Source: Chiridota heheva
Taxonomy: Eukaryota > Echinodermata > Holothuroidea > Apodida > Chiridotidae
Assembly (NCBI GenBank): GCA_020152595.1
Contig: JAIGNY010000140.1
Location: forward strand, 106,001 to 170,000
Direction of reading: 5' to 3'
Length of the DNA stretch: 64,000 nucleotides
In this document: piece after piece, positions 12,246 to 22,761 of the stretch
How positions within the stretch are numbered: the stretch's first letter is position 1
Layout: the number at the start of each line of letters is the position of its first letter
Program-made: the position numbers and the translations under genes
Notes under the pieces: generated by a model
The model's input: only the letters and a program-made list of their open reading frames with translations
Told to the model about the DNA's origin: nothing
Database searches by the model: none

Positions 12246-12400
12246 CTATGATGAGTTAACGCAGCGGTTTCTACCGTTATATGCATAGGATGACGTCTGA
12301 CCCAGTATTCGCATGTAATGGCTATAGCGTATACTACGGTCTGATTGTCACACCAGCCCTAAACATAACCTGTTAGTGTTACTGTTAGAGTAAGTCCTGT
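12245..12400. repeat. Repeat segment shared with 49790-49915
   Basis: GCAGCGGTTTCTACCGTTAT and GGCTATAGCGTATACTACGG recur at 49790-49915 with similar spacing and orientation. Probably part of one dispersed element. Nothing coding. Confidence 0.55.
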
Positions 12401-13029
12401 CAATTGTGCACCAGCTGTACTGTACGTTGGGCAACATTTCACTTTACGCTGCGTTTGTGAAACTGACTGAATGATTGATTGATTGACGTGGATATTTGTT
12501 TACATATTGCCGATCCATCGCCTAACGTAGATTTATAGGGCACAAGGCCTACATATTTTTGTATTGTAAGTAAATAATAAATTGTTGTATAATTTTTCAT
12601 TATTTCTTTATGTTCGTCAAAAATCGTCAGAATTAGCTGTAGCAGGGAGTGAATCTTACTTGTTAGTACATACATGTAGCGTTAGGCCTAGGCCCTACTC
12701 AAGCTTGCGTTATCTGAACTAGTTGCGCGTAGATGACATGTCCACTATTTGTACTATGCCTACATCATCATAGCCTAGACCCACTTGTAGTTGTACATGT
12801 AGTCGAATGATATGTAACATAGGGCCTACATGCAATACTTTAAAGATTTATGAAGTTTTAACGATTTTAATTAGCCTACATATACATTTTTGTAGTAACG
12901 TTACACTTACACTGTTACAGTAACGAGTACTACTAGGCATACGCCCTAACGTTAGTAGGGCCCTAGGCCTATTAAACTGCAGAATATATCGCACTTATGA
13001 TCGCGGAGTCGTAGGCCTAACTAGTTGGT
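12401..13029. other. No gene seen
   Basis: Contains repeated short words such as TAGGCCTA, AGGGCCTAC and AACGTTA. No domain or convincing open frame. Confidence 0.4.
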
Positions 13030-13438
13030 TTTGGGGTCTGCCTTCCCCATGGGGCCTGCTCACTCACCTGGGTTTGCCCCTGGGGTCTGTCCTGCCCCTC
13101 ATGAGAAAAAATGTAATATTTTTTTTTAATTTCAATTTTTTAAAAGTTAATAATCTTAATTAACCTCATAAATGAAATACCTTACATGGATACAGAACAC
13201 AGAATGATAGCAAAGTAAGCAATTGTCCTGTTTGGCTCATGACTGGCCTTTATCAATCGGAATAGTTTCATTCTGAGGTGTGATTATAGCTAAAATCCCA
13301 TAGCTTCTTCACCATGGGATTGAGCCTTAAGGGGGTCCCTGGACTCAACGGTGAAGAGATGCAGTGCTTCACGTGCACATTAATGAGCCCCTCAACAAGT
13401 CTAGCACCCTGCCCCTTTTTAAATCAAGCTAGGGGTCT
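13030..13438 (-). mobile_element. MITE with GGGGTCT ends, reverse copy with an insertion
   Basis: Reverse-orientation relative of the 13998-14212 MITE. Shared blocks are CCCCTGGGGTCTGTCCTGCC, TCATGAGAAAAA, CTTAATTAACCTCATAAATG, GCCCCTCAACAAGTCTAGCA and AATCAAGCTAGGGGTCT. An extra segment of about 190 bp (about 13187-13372) interrupts it. Confidence 0.72.
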
Positions 13439-13534
13439 GTTCAAGCAGGTTTCCCTAAATCCTATTCTACCACCGACCAAATCTTTCGATGTATTCATAG
13501 TATTAGTCATAGTCTCAACAATAATAATCATAAT

Positions 13535-14620
13535 GTATGTTTTTTGATGCTGAAAAGGCATTTGACAAACTGCCACAAAGGGTTAATTTTTAAAATGGAG
13601 AAAATGGGGTTTCCAATTAAGCTAGTTTGTATTACAAATTAATTTCTCCACTAAGGTAGTGTACAATTGAAAGTTAATAGCATTCTTTCTGATAAACTTA
13701 TTCTAAAAGCAGGTACCCCACATCCCTATTAGTCCCATTTTATTCTTACTATTTATCAATGATATTTCACAAATCTTTTCAAACATGTGCAATATTTCCC
13801 TTTATGCGGACGATATTGCTATTTGGATTCCCACAACAAGTTTTACATATCTCACTCTCATCTTCAACAAGCCGTCGCAGGCCTTGGCCGGTGCTTTGCT
13901 TAAAGGCATATCACCTTAAACTCGACAAAATCTAGTATACTACATTTCCATGTGAAGAGCACAGCTAAATACAAGGTAGAGATCAAATTATATAAACAGA
14001 CCCCTATCTTGATTAAAACAGGGGCAGGGTGCTAGACTTGTTGAGGGGCACATTAATGTTTATGAGGCATTTATGAGACTAATTAAGATCAATAAGTACA
14101 AATTTGTTTTTATCTATTTTTCTCATGAGTGGCAGGGCAGACCCCAGGGGCAGAGCATACCCACGGAGGGGCGGGGTATCTCGCCCCTGTTAAACAGTAA
14201 AGCTAGGGGTCTAAACTAACAAAATAATTTCAGTAGTTAAAGAAGCAAAATTTTTAGGCTATCTTACAGATAATACACTTACTTTTGTTGCTCATTTTAA
14301 AGAGGTTCAATCCAGGGTGAGGTCGCGCATTTTATATTTTTATAGGTTAGCAGGCTTCTGGGGCAAGCCTTTAGCGCACCATTCGATTTCACCTAGAGTT
14401 TACATGCAACTTATTCGTTCTATTATTGACTATTCTTGTATTGCCTATCTGTTAACTAACAAAACCACTTAAAATCAGATGAAAAAAATTCAGAATAAAG
14501 CACTTTGATTTGCTTCCATTTGCCAAATAACATTACCATTTTGACTTTAAAAGATTAACATGACCTCCCCTCTATAGAGGAAAGAAGCTTAAAACTTTTG
14601 AATAATTTTATTGATAAACG
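13535..14620 (+). mobile_element. Jockey/I-group LINE reverse-transcriptase fragment, interrupted by a MITE
   Basis: Broken frames carry FFDAEKAFDKLPQRV (RT motif A), LCGRYCY beside the codons for YADDIAIW (RT motif C), KEAKFLGYLTDNTLTF and RVYMQLIRSIIDYSCIAYL. The order and spacing are those of a non-LTR RT and thumb. A 215-bp MITE splits it at 13998. Many stops; inactive. Confidence 0.8.
13998..14212 (+). mobile_element. 215-bp MITE inside a LINE
   Basis: Terminal inverted repeats AGACCCCTATCTTGATTAAA and the complement of AAGCTAGGGGTCT, extending about 28 bp with GGGGC at the inner edge. A short AAAC flanks both sides. The LINE RT reads up to and resumes after it. Its reverse copy is at 13030-13438, so together they form a large inverted repeat. 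Confidence 0.8.
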
Positions 14621-14947
14621 AGCCTTTGCTGAATGCCATCCAACCAGGGACTGTATAGACAGTGAAGTACATTATTTTGACATGAACATATCTTCCAAAT
14701 TCAGGTGCCTGCTAAGTGTAGGCTTGGACTCACAGAGTAAAGTTTTTTATTCTCTTTCTTCTATTTTTTTGTCTTTATCCGGTTTTGTGTTTGGCAGTTT
14801 TTGGGTTTATCTGGTGCTTTCTATCGGTAGGTAGTTATTTTTTTCTTTAGTTGCTTAGGTAGAAAACTTCTATCTAGTGGGCTTGTGAGTGATGTGCCGG
14901 TGAAGCTAGACCCCTAAACTGCCGGAGAACAGCCCAGATACGAGTGG

Positions 14948-15075
14948 TTAGTTTTATTTGTGTGTATATACAGTAATTGTATATATGTGTGTATATGCAT
15001 GTATATATGTGTATGTGCATTTATATATGTATATTCATATATATATGTGTGTATGTAATAATAATAATAATAGGA
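14948..15075 (+). repeat. TA/TG microsatellite and (TAA)n
   Basis: TGTGTATATA-type dinucleotide repeat to about 15054, then (TAA)n from 15057, which is the complement of the 3' tail of the minus-strand LINE that follows. Confidence 0.85.
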
Positions 15076-16165
15076 ACATTTATATAGCGCTTAATCCACA
15101 CTGTGGAGTATGCTCAAAGCGCTTATACAATACAAATGATAGGTTAATGTAAATAAACGAAGAAATTAAATTATAATAAAAATCAAAAATACTTCTTAAA
15201 CAAATATGTTTTAAGCTGAGATTTAAACGTATTCAAAAAATGTAATGTCTTTCATGGATTTGAATATCATTCCATTTTCTGGCGGCTGCCACTGTGAAAG
15301 ACCTGTAACCAAAAGATTTTAGTCTCCACTTTGGTATATCCAGCAATTGCTTGTCACTAGACCTGAGACACCTTTTTGGCTGATAGATGGACAGAAGCTC
15401 ACAGAGGTATTCTGGTGCTGATCCGTCTATACACTGGTAGGCTAAACACAATATTTTATACTCGATTCTAGCTTCAACTGGTAGCCAGTGCAAAAAGCTT
15501 TAACGCTGCTGTAATACTATCACGTTTTGATGTTTTAGTGACAATACGTGCAGCTTTGTTTTGTATCCTCTGCAATCGTTTGATGTTCTCATGTGACGCA
15601 CCTACAAGCAGACTGTTGCAATAATCAAGACGTGACAGGATTAATGACCTTGCCAATGCTGAAGCCGTCTCTTGAGTCAGAAGGTGTCTGATGCTGCCAA
15701 TATTGTGCAAGTGGTAGTTGCAGATCCTGCAAAGCTCTGTGATATGCTTCTCCATGGTCAGTTCCGGTTGAAGAAAAACACCCAGATTTTTCACTGATTT
15801 AGAGAATGGGATTGAGGTGAGACAAACCGAGATATGACTGATGTCTGTGTTGAGCAGTGTGGACTTTGGTCCTACAAGCATAGCTTCTGTCTTGCACTCG
15901 TTAAGTTTGAGCATGTTGTTCGTCATCCAAAACTTTATGCTTGTTGTACATAGTTCAAGTTTGCTAAGTGCCACTATTCCACTTTCTGCTGAGTGAAAAC
16001 TATCTATCAGCTGTGTATCATCGGCATAGAGGTGATGAAGAACGTCATGACTGTTTATAAGTCTATCAAGTGGCTTTGTGTATAAGGTGAATAACAGAGG
16101 ACCTAAAACAGATCCTTGTGGTACACCACATGTTAGATTCATTGGATTAGACTGTGACACATTGA
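15057..16165 (-). mobile_element. CR1-like LINE, 5'-truncated, minus strand
   Basis: Reads CGVPQGSVLGPLLFTLYTKP, LYADDTQL (RT catalytic), LDYCNSLLVG, LQRIQNKAARIV, LHWLPVEARIEYKILCL and finally SQLKTYLFKKYF before a stop near 15183. A frameshift near 15480 splits RT from C-terminus. The tail has paired AGCGC words and ends in (TTA)n. Same broad family as 4055-7840 but better preserved. Confidence 0.9.
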
Positions 16166-16654
16166 TGATAACAGACTGGTGTCTGTCTGATATGTATGTA
16201 TATATTTATTAGTTAATTAGTTTATTTATATTGTAGGGTTTATTAGGACTCATCAGTTGCCTTTTTTCCCGTCTCTTTTGTTTTTGCGCTCGGTTCCTGG
16301 TCTTACATTCGTTTATTTGTTTAGTGAATGTTTTAGGTGTTTTGTTTCGTATTTCGTAATTGGATTTGTTGTTTCCCGGCTAGGAGACTTGATTTGTTCT
16401 TTATAATTTTTGCGTCCAGTGTTTCCATTTGGTATTCCAGTTTGTAGTTGGTAGCTCCTAGTCTGGGGTGACTCTCAGGAGACCCCTTTGGGTATTGCTG
16501 TTCTACATTTTGAAGCGTATTTTTTTATTTTATAAAGTAGTATTCTACTTAAATTTGTTGCTAGACTCTGTTTCTTTGCCTTTGCTCGGTGCTTATACAG
16601 TAAGCTTTTTTTTGAGGTTCACAGTTTTTAGGCGACACAGCTTTTGTTTGTTTG
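16166..16654. other. No gene seen; T-rich sequence
   Basis: T-rich on the + strand with TTTGGGTTT-like words that recur at about 14735-14930, suggesting a shared LINE untranslated region. No domain in the 63-codon frame at 16468. Confidence 0.4.
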
Positions 16655-16725
16655 TATAGCGCTGCCAAAATGGCGGCGGAGGACAAGCGGTTAAATCAAC
16701 AATCAACACATTACCTGGTAATGAA
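16655..16725 (+). promoter_or_regulatory. Candidate GCC1 promoter / 5' UTR segment with YY1-like site
   Basis: A short GC-rich patch in AT-rich surroundings carries CCAAAATGGCGGCGG at about 16667, matching the YY1 motif AAnATGGCGGC that is common just downstream of transcription starts. It lies 1.3 kb upstream of the first coding exon. That exon is preceded by a polypyrimidine tract and AG, so it must be spliced to something upstream. A short open frame starts at this ATG and meets a plausible donor (CTG/GTAATG) near 16715, but it would join the coding exon out of frame. The role is inferred from motif and position only. Confidence 0.35.
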
Positions 16726-17149
16726 CACAAAGGAGATAAACAATAGCGATTGTGCTGTCACCTTAATGCACCAGATTGAATAAACTGTCACAGGTGTGAT
16801 TTACCTAAACTGTTCTTGTTCCATATTGGCAGAAATAAATTAAAACGATGGATATTATTAGAGACTATTAGCAATGAAAACACTTTTGTACATGCAGCAA
16901 ATGAAGTTATGGCATGTACAAGTATATACTGCATTTTTATACACACGTAAGATAGCGAAGAGGTTAAATTCCTACAACTATTACACTACACTGTAGCTAG
17001 TTAGTAGCATTTAGGTGACTGACATGATTTGTGAAATGACTTACCCCAAATCAATCCAAAGTCAATGGGTCAACAGAGTCACTCTGGTGACTGATAAGTT
17101 GGTACAATGACGCATGTGAGTCACTATTTTATGTCAAAGACTTTTCATC

Positions 17150-17830
17150 ATCTGTTTGTTTGTCTGTTATGTTTTCATCTCTGTTTGTTTGTCTGTTTGT
17201 TAACAACATATCTCAAGAACTGATATTGGATTTTGACAAAATTTGCTGTGTGGTTTTGTTACTGCTTAAGGAAGAAGTCATTAAATTTGGGACATACTGA
17301 AACAAGGGATGGCAGAAATGCAGGGGTGGGGATATTTTACTTTGAGATTTGTCAAGTATGAGTTGAAACTTTCCAATGGAATGTGCTGAACAATGAACTC
17401 ATGCCATAAAAGGAAATCTAAACAATCAATTTTCTGTAAATAGAAAATTACATTTTATGGTTTTTGGTATCTAGGAAAATCAAAACAAATGGATTCTGTC
17501 ATGAATGGAAAATGGAGGAATGTGAATCATGCCAGAAAAGAACTCAAACAATGAATGCTTTATTGTTTGAATAAAACTGAAAATGATGATTTGACTGTAA
17601 AAGAAATCAATCACATGGAAGATGATTCTGAAGTGTTTAGAATGCAAGTGGTCAATACAGATCAAAAGTGAGAAAGATATTCTTAGTGGATGGAAGTTAG
17701 TGGGTCTAGGATTTCTGTATTGGGTATGGAGAATGAACTCTAAGCTGTATTAGGCATGTTGGAGTTGCAAAGGGGTGGAGGTATGCACTGTACTGAGTGC
17801 TGAAATTCTAGTTATACTTTGTTTTATTCC
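17150..17830 (+). repeat. Dispersed repeat family F, unexpanded copy
   Basis: Homologous along its length to 47060-48540: TGTTTGTCTGTTTGTT, ATATCTCAAGAACTGAT, TGCTTAAGG, AACTTTCCAATGGAATG, AACTCAAACAATGAATGCTT, ATACAGATCAAAAGTGAG and GGGTGGAGGTATGCACT. Where the other copy has a 0.9 kb minisatellite this one has a single GGCAGAAATGCAGGGG at about 17315. In the intron or leader just upstream of GCC1 exon 1. Confidence 0.85.
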
Positions 17831-17956
17831 ACAAGTTTAGGTGCTGGGTGTGGTATCAAGATTGGTCATTAGCTGCCATATTTACATGAACAGTAGTCCA
17901 ATTCTGTCAATTTTTTGTTTTGTAGAAAATGCTCTTTGGTCTGAGAGGAGACTGCA

Positions 17957-18041
17957 ATGGACCGGGAGACACGAAAAGAACTTCTTGAGACGATTGAAAA
18001 GCAGAAAGATCAGATAACAAGATATGAAGGAAGGCTTAGAG
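17957..18041 (+). CDS. GCC1: GCC1 exon 1 (first coding exon)
   Basis: The exon begins at 17925 after the acceptor TTTTGTTTTGTAG and carries 32 bases of 5' UTR. An in-frame TGA at 17942 fixes ATG 17957 as the start. It encodes 28 residues, MDRETRKELLETIEKQK through RYEGRLR, equivalent to the human start around KKDLLETIETQKKQ; the human N-terminal glycine-rich extension is absent. It ends with one extra base (phase 1) at donor G/GTAAGA. The N-termini of trans-Golgi golgins are where vesicle capture has been mapped, so this conserved block is probably functional. Confidence 0.9.
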
Positions 18042-18054
18042 GTAAGATGTAAAG

Positions 18055-18490
18055 CAGAGTAGTAGGAAGTTAAAGGGAGGGGGGGAGGGTGGCGGGGGGC
18101 AATGCTTAGACATAATTTTCATATGCCTGGATGCACGCTTTCTGCTCGGTTTAGGGGTAAAATTAGGAAATCTTTTTACATCAAATTGAAAAAATTGGTA
18201 AAATTGAGCAAAAACTTGGCAACATAATTGGAAATTTCAAATGTTAAAATTTGGTAACAATTTTACAAAAAATCCCCAAAATTGAAGAAAGCTTCCCGAA
18301 AATGAAGGAAATTCCAGAACAACGAAGGAAATTTCTCGAAAAATAGAGAATTTCTAGTTAGCAGCAACCATGTATGGAAATTTGATTTACTAGTGCAATT
18401 TTTCCGATTGTAATTTGTAACTGTGAAATTTTGGGGACTCTGGCCCCTCTGAGAGGTCACCCTTCCTGCGCCCCTAATGCAAAGAAGTAA
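18055..18490. repeat. AT-rich repeat in GCC1 intron 1
   Basis: G-rich start (GGGGGGAGGGTGGCGGGGGG), then AATT-rich words similar in reverse to 2640-2860, ending AGAGGTCACCCTTCCTGCGC. Probably one element; termini not proven. Confidence 0.45.
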
Positions 18491-18519
18491 TTAGAACTAA
18501 TTGGAACTTCTTTTACTTT

Positions 18520-19125
18520 GTCTTACCGCTCTCCTGTCCTGACTGGAGATTGAGGCTTTGTGAAGTAGCTTTTTCCATTTCTTCCTGTCTCTTGCAAATT
18601 CTGTTGCCTCCCTCTCAACTTTTCCACCCAAGCTCCTTCCTCTATTTCTCAACTGTTCCACATTCTTTCACAAATATACAATAGATTCAGTGGAGGAAGC
18701 CACTCACTCCCACCTCCTTATTGGTTCCCCCCAACCCCTCTGTAACAATTGCCACTGCATCCTCACAATCCAACACGTTCTCCTTGCTTGCCCACTGTAC
18801 AACCTTCCCAGAGCTTCCCTCGCTCCCCACAACTCAATTGCTGAGTTCTTCCAGAAAAATCCTCCGGATGAAATAATCTCCTTCCTTCAGCATGGATCCC
18901 TCTACAACCATATTTAATTCTCCTCTTCCACCCCCTCTCTACTTTGATTTTGTTTTACCCATGCACCTCCTCTCTCGATCACAGCTTTCTGGCTTTTGTT
19001 CTTGAATTTCTCTCATTCTCCCCCTGGTTTCTTTCCTTCCTACCTCTAAAATGATCTGACCTCTCAGGCACAATTTGACCTTCGTTGTCGTGGTGCCGTT
19101 AAGACCTCATCAAACAAACAAACAA
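18520..19125 (+). mobile_element. I-clade-like LINE, 3' end only (copy 1)
   Basis: SHLLIGSPQPLCNNCHCILT then HVLLACPLYN is the zinc-knuckle-like C-terminus (Cys-x2-Cys..His..Cys) that follows RNase H in I/R1-type LINEs. It ends in a (CAAA)n tail near 19115. Two other copies are at 33330-33862 and 52885-55525. Confidence 0.82.
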
Positions 19126-19579
19126 GTGAAAAAGTAAAGGCTTGAACAAATAGGCCACCTTAGAAACAATTAAAAGAACTAAAGACACAAAATTATAGCA
19201 ACAACAATAAGCAATTAACGAAAGTGAAAATGCAATTTTACAACTTAGATATTTACACTACCTTTACAACACCCCTTCCATAACCCATTCAACCACCCTT
19301 AACCCCTTCACCCCTCCCACATGCATTTATTAGAAACATTTTTCACAGAAAAATTATTACATCAGATTTTATTAGCACACATTAACCTTAATTCTCTCCG
19401 CGCCAGGAGGAACACAAGGCCTGGACATCAACTCTCCATTCACTTCTCTTATCTGCTCTCCTTATATTAGTCCACGATCTTCACCCTGCTCTGTCTCTCT
19501 CCACCCTGCTCTAGTCTCTCTCCTTTTCAACCACTCTCCTCTATGACATGTATTAGCATACTGTAGTTCCATTTCTTAA

Positions 19580-20626
19580 CCCTTACTCTACCAGGGCTTT
19601 AAAAATAGCGACCCCAATTTTCGTAAGTTTTTTTTCATATGCATTTTGGACAACTTTCCTTTCATTTTCTTTCGTTACAAGTTTGGTTGAAATAGATGCT
19701 AAGATATTTATCTTTTGAGTAATTAAAACCAATTTAGGAAATATTGGACAAAATTATGCAAATTGGGCAATTTTTGGCTAATTTTGGTCAACAAATGGTC
19801 AATCTTTGCAGAAGTATAACTTCTTGTCAGTATTGAAAACAGAGATTTGTGTTACATATTTAGATTCTTTTTGAAATTTCCTTTCCAATGATACTAATCT
19901 ATAATTTTTAGAAAGAAAGGCAAAATGAAAACACATCAAAAATGATCAAAGTCAAACGTCCCTTGAAAGCTGCAGCAGAAAGATAATTACGCAGTGGTTA
20001 GGAGAGACTCGAACCCAGAGCGCTTGCACGCTAGTTGCGTACATTTCCTCTGCACCACGTAGTCGTTCAAATTGGAGAGGTGTAATTTTATTCTTATAGG
20101 ATAGGTTCTAAATAGAGGGGGGTATGCCTTTATTTATATATTAAATGGAAAAAAATTTCAAGCGCTTTCAAACGGCGGTTCAACAAAGCATGCGTGATGT
20201 ACGGTTTGGGTTACACGATTTTTTGAAAAAAATGGCAGAAATTCATGAAATTTTGAAGAACAAAAGATTAGACGTAGGGATTATAAAAATTATACCAGAA
20301 ACCATTACTATCATGTCTTAGGACTTGCGTGTTTGATTTTGAAGCAAAAATGTGATCTTGAAATTATCGTAAGATGTAAAAGAGAAAAATAAAAAAATTG
20401 TAATTTTTTTAGCAATTATTGAGTTTTACCCATTTTCGATGTACTTTTTCTGAAAATTATGTAATATGATCCTTATGAAAAAGTTTCATTTTGTGAAAGA
20501 AATATCCGAGTACTTTAAAATGATTCCAAGATTACTCTTATAGGACTGTGGTAAAGTCTCCATTTTATTTTTAGAAAAAGGTGGTTTGAAAACGGCGATA
20601 CTATCGCCGCGTGGTAGAGTAAAGGG
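19580..20626 (+). mobile_element. piggyBac-like MITE, 1.05 kb, with internal tRNA-like segment
   Basis: Left flank TTAA then CCCTTACTCTACCAGGG; right end GGTAGAGTAAAGGG then TTAG (one change from TTAA). CCC at the tip and a TTAA target are piggyBac hallmarks. No transposase frame. At 19990-20065, antisense, it holds a tRNA-like stretch with a B-box-like GGGTTCGAGTC. A shorter reverse copy lies at 40616-41502. Confidence 0.85.
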
Positions 20627-20683
20627 TTAGGCAAAGATTGTCTGTGCATTTTTCAACATATATTTGTAACTCATTACTTTCAG

Positions 20684-20889
20684 ATGTTGTTCACGCCTAC
20701 AAAGGGGTTGTGAATGAAAAAGAAGCTTTGCAGGCTAGTATAAAAGCACTCAGTGCTGCATCTAATGTCAAACAAGATCCAAAGCCAAAGCCCAAGCCAT
20801 CACAGCCGGACTCTGGTTCAGAGAAAGAAGGAGGAAAGAAGAACCAGGATGGATCAGAAAAGGAAGGAACAGAGAGAAATGGATCAGAA
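20684..20889 (+). CDS. GCC1: GCC1 exon 2
   Basis: Acceptor TTACTTTCAG, donor GAA/GTGAGC; enters in phase 1 and leaves in phase 0, encoding 69 residues with the junction Asp. DVVHAYKGVVNEKEALQASI is the most conserved N-terminal block of GCC1. It is followed by a low-complexity linker rich in Lys, Pro, Glu, Gly and Ser (KPKPKP, then repeated GSEKEG), which corresponds to the variable Ser/Pro-rich linker of vertebrate GCC1. A tRNA-derived SINE begins about 55 bases past the donor. Confidence 0.9.
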
Positions 20890-20943
20890 GTGAGCCTGCT
20901 TTTTTTTTTATTGTTTCAATTAATTTGTTATTTTACAGGGAAT

Positions 20944-21335
20944 TAGGTAGCTCAGTTGGTAGAGTGCACGACTGAGATGCTGGAGGTAATGGCTTCAAGT
21001 TTCAGACAGGTCTAACCCATTTTCCCACAGCTATGCAGACAGATATGCTGATCATTAAAGTGGAAGTATGTCATTTGCAGCTCCTACTCCTCATTCAGCT
21101 GTTGAGAGAAGTGGTAGTAGTTGAATTGCACTGGCCATCCTTCCTTCGGAGAAGACGTTAAGGCAACTTAACCATAGCATTGAAAATTCAAGTCGCTATG
21201 CATAGATTTATGCAGGTAGAAATGGGAAAAACACTGGTTTTCACCTGCTCTTGTCAAATAATGTTAAGAAAACAATGCAAGGGGTGTTAAGCACCTTGCC
21301 AATTAAGAAATGAAGAAAGTAAAACAAGGATATTC
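20944..21335 (+). mobile_element. tRNA-derived SINE
   Basis: The head AGGTAGCTCAGTTGGTAGAG reads as a tRNA A-box region, and GGCTTCAAGTTTC is a decayed B-box. The body follows, with a 3' hairpin (GCAAGGGGTGTTAAGCACCTTGC) near 21280 and an A-rich tail. Not a working tRNA: the 3' half does not fold and lacks an acceptor stem. Confidence 0.75.
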
Positions 21336-21339
21336 TTTA

Positions 21340-21739
21340 GCTGTTCCATAGTCCCTTTAATGTGTTTTAAACCTGTTGTTTTTAAGTTTTTAGCAGATTC
21401 CATGCGTTATAGCTTCACTCACTCACTACCCTCTTCGGGCCATGTGTCCCATAAGGCTGCAGTGTACTCTCTCCAACATATCCTGTCTTTGGCAACGTGT
21501 CTGGCTTTATTCCAAGATTTCCACCTTAGCCCCTTTCTTTCCTTTACTACTGTTCTTCTTCATGTCATTCTTGGGCATCCTACTTTCCTCCTCCCTTCAG
21601 GCTGCCATGTCAATTCTGTCATGCAGAGGCTGTCCTCTTTCATTCTCAATACATGCCCAATTCACCTCCATCTTCTCATTTTGACTTCGTTGCTAATTCT
21701 CCTTTGCTTAGTAAATCTCAACAATTCATCATTTAAAAC
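21340..21739. repeat. Unclassified repeat, probably an antisense LINE piece
   Basis: Contains CTCTCTCCAACATATCCTGT and TTGGCAACGTGTCTGGCTT, words typical of dispersed repeats in marine invertebrates. It runs up to a hAT-like MITE, beyond which RTE-like LINE sequence follows on the minus strand, so it may be the same LINE's 3' side. The 148-codon frame has no domain. Confidence 0.45.
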
Positions 21740-21887
21740 CAGTGGCATAGGTAACGCCCTACAGGTTGGGTGGCGAGTGGGGCCCTGCGGGCCATTTTTG
21801 GTATAATGGTATATTTTTCATATGGGCCCCCTTATAGGGCATGGGCCAGGGGCATCTGCACCCCTGCCCCCCTTAGTTATGCCATTG
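21740..21887 (+). mobile_element. hAT-like MITE, 148 bp, with 8-bp target duplication
   Basis: Ends CAGTGGCATAGGTAACGCC and CTTAGTTATGCCATTG. Flanks TTTAAAAC and TTTGAAAC are 8-bp near-identical target duplications, the hAT signature. G/C-rich interior with GGGCCC words. Related ends occur at 44560-44595 and 59473. Confidence 0.82.
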
Positions 21888-22090
21888 TTTGAAACATCAT
21901 TTGGCCATCTGATCTTAAAAATTCCTCTCATGCATTTGAACATAAAGGTGTCCAATTTTTTATTGTCAGTCTCATTGGTCTTCCACGTCTCACAACCGTA
22001 TAAGAGAAGTGACTTAACAATAGAGTTGAATATTCTCATCTTGATTTTGACGGAATATATACTGAAGCTCCATATCTTTAATTTCATGAA
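21888..22090 (-). mobile_element. RTE-like LINE fragment
   Basis: Reads KMRIFNSIVKSLLLYGCETW, TFMFKCMRGIFKIRWPNDVS, the conserved LLYGCETW and RCLR..IRWPD motifs downstream of RTE-type reverse transcriptases. Truncated at both ends. Confidence 0.85.
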
Positions 22091-22435
22091 GGATGTTTTT
22101 GCTGTAGAGATAGATATAGCTTAACCCACATGAAAACCATTACAAGACAGGCATCAATGATTGTAACATTTGAGTTGCACTTCTTATCCCTCGTTATAAA
22201 TACTCATTTGAAAATTGATGAGAATATCAAGTTATTAATATTTGTCTGGATACAGCCATAATCTTTTTATGTCACACTGAAGTAAATAGGACATAGGATT
22301 TTGACATTTTAGCCCACCATGATTTGGGAATGTACAATATATAATGTGTAGATACATTACATTCTTTTAAGTAGTGAAAGTTTTTATCGATCAAGTATTT
22401 CTTAGAAAATGGGAAAATGATAAAAATATTGCCCC

Positions 22436-22476
22436 CTCAAAAAAAAAAAAAAAGAAAAAAAAAAAAAAAAAAAGGA
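22436..22476 (+). repeat. A-rich tract
   Basis: Near-pure poly(A) of about 35 bases with a few G. 22091-22435 shows no gene. Confidence 0.8.
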
Positions 22477-22596
22477 AGTACAAATAAGAATTTCTTAACC
22501 CAATAACTTTTAAACAGATGTTTTAATTTCCTGGCATATGTCCAGTATATCAATCACTCTTTCACTCTTATCATTTTTTTCTCATTTTCTTTCTAG

Positions 22597-22761
22597 GATG
22601 GGATTAGTGAAGAGATTGAACAGGAGGGAGAGGAGACGCACTCGTCAGAAGCGGACCAACTTCGCCAACAGCTGTCCACATTGACTACATCGCTTGCGAC
22701 CCTTATGGCTGAAAAATCTATAATGGAGACAAAGTTTCAGGCAGATAAGAAAAAGCTTAGG
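22597..22761 (+). CDS. GCC1: GCC1 exon 3
   Basis: Acceptor TTTTCTTTCTAG, donor AGG/GTGAGT; 165 bp, 55 codons, phase 0 at both ends. An acidic start (DGISEEIEQEGEE) leads into coiled coil with LRQQLSTLTTSLATLMAEKS and KFQADKKKLR, matching human LKTQLATLTSSLATVTQEKS and DKKKMKQ. This is where the long central coiled coil begins. Confidence 0.92.

Noticed and set aside
20944..21020. A functional tRNA gene at the GGTAGCTCAGTTGGTAGAG motif
   Set aside because: The A-box is good, but the B-box is altered and the 3' half cannot form T-arm and acceptor stems; the sequence continues into a SINE body. The heads at 37604 and 33960 (minus) were rejected likewise.
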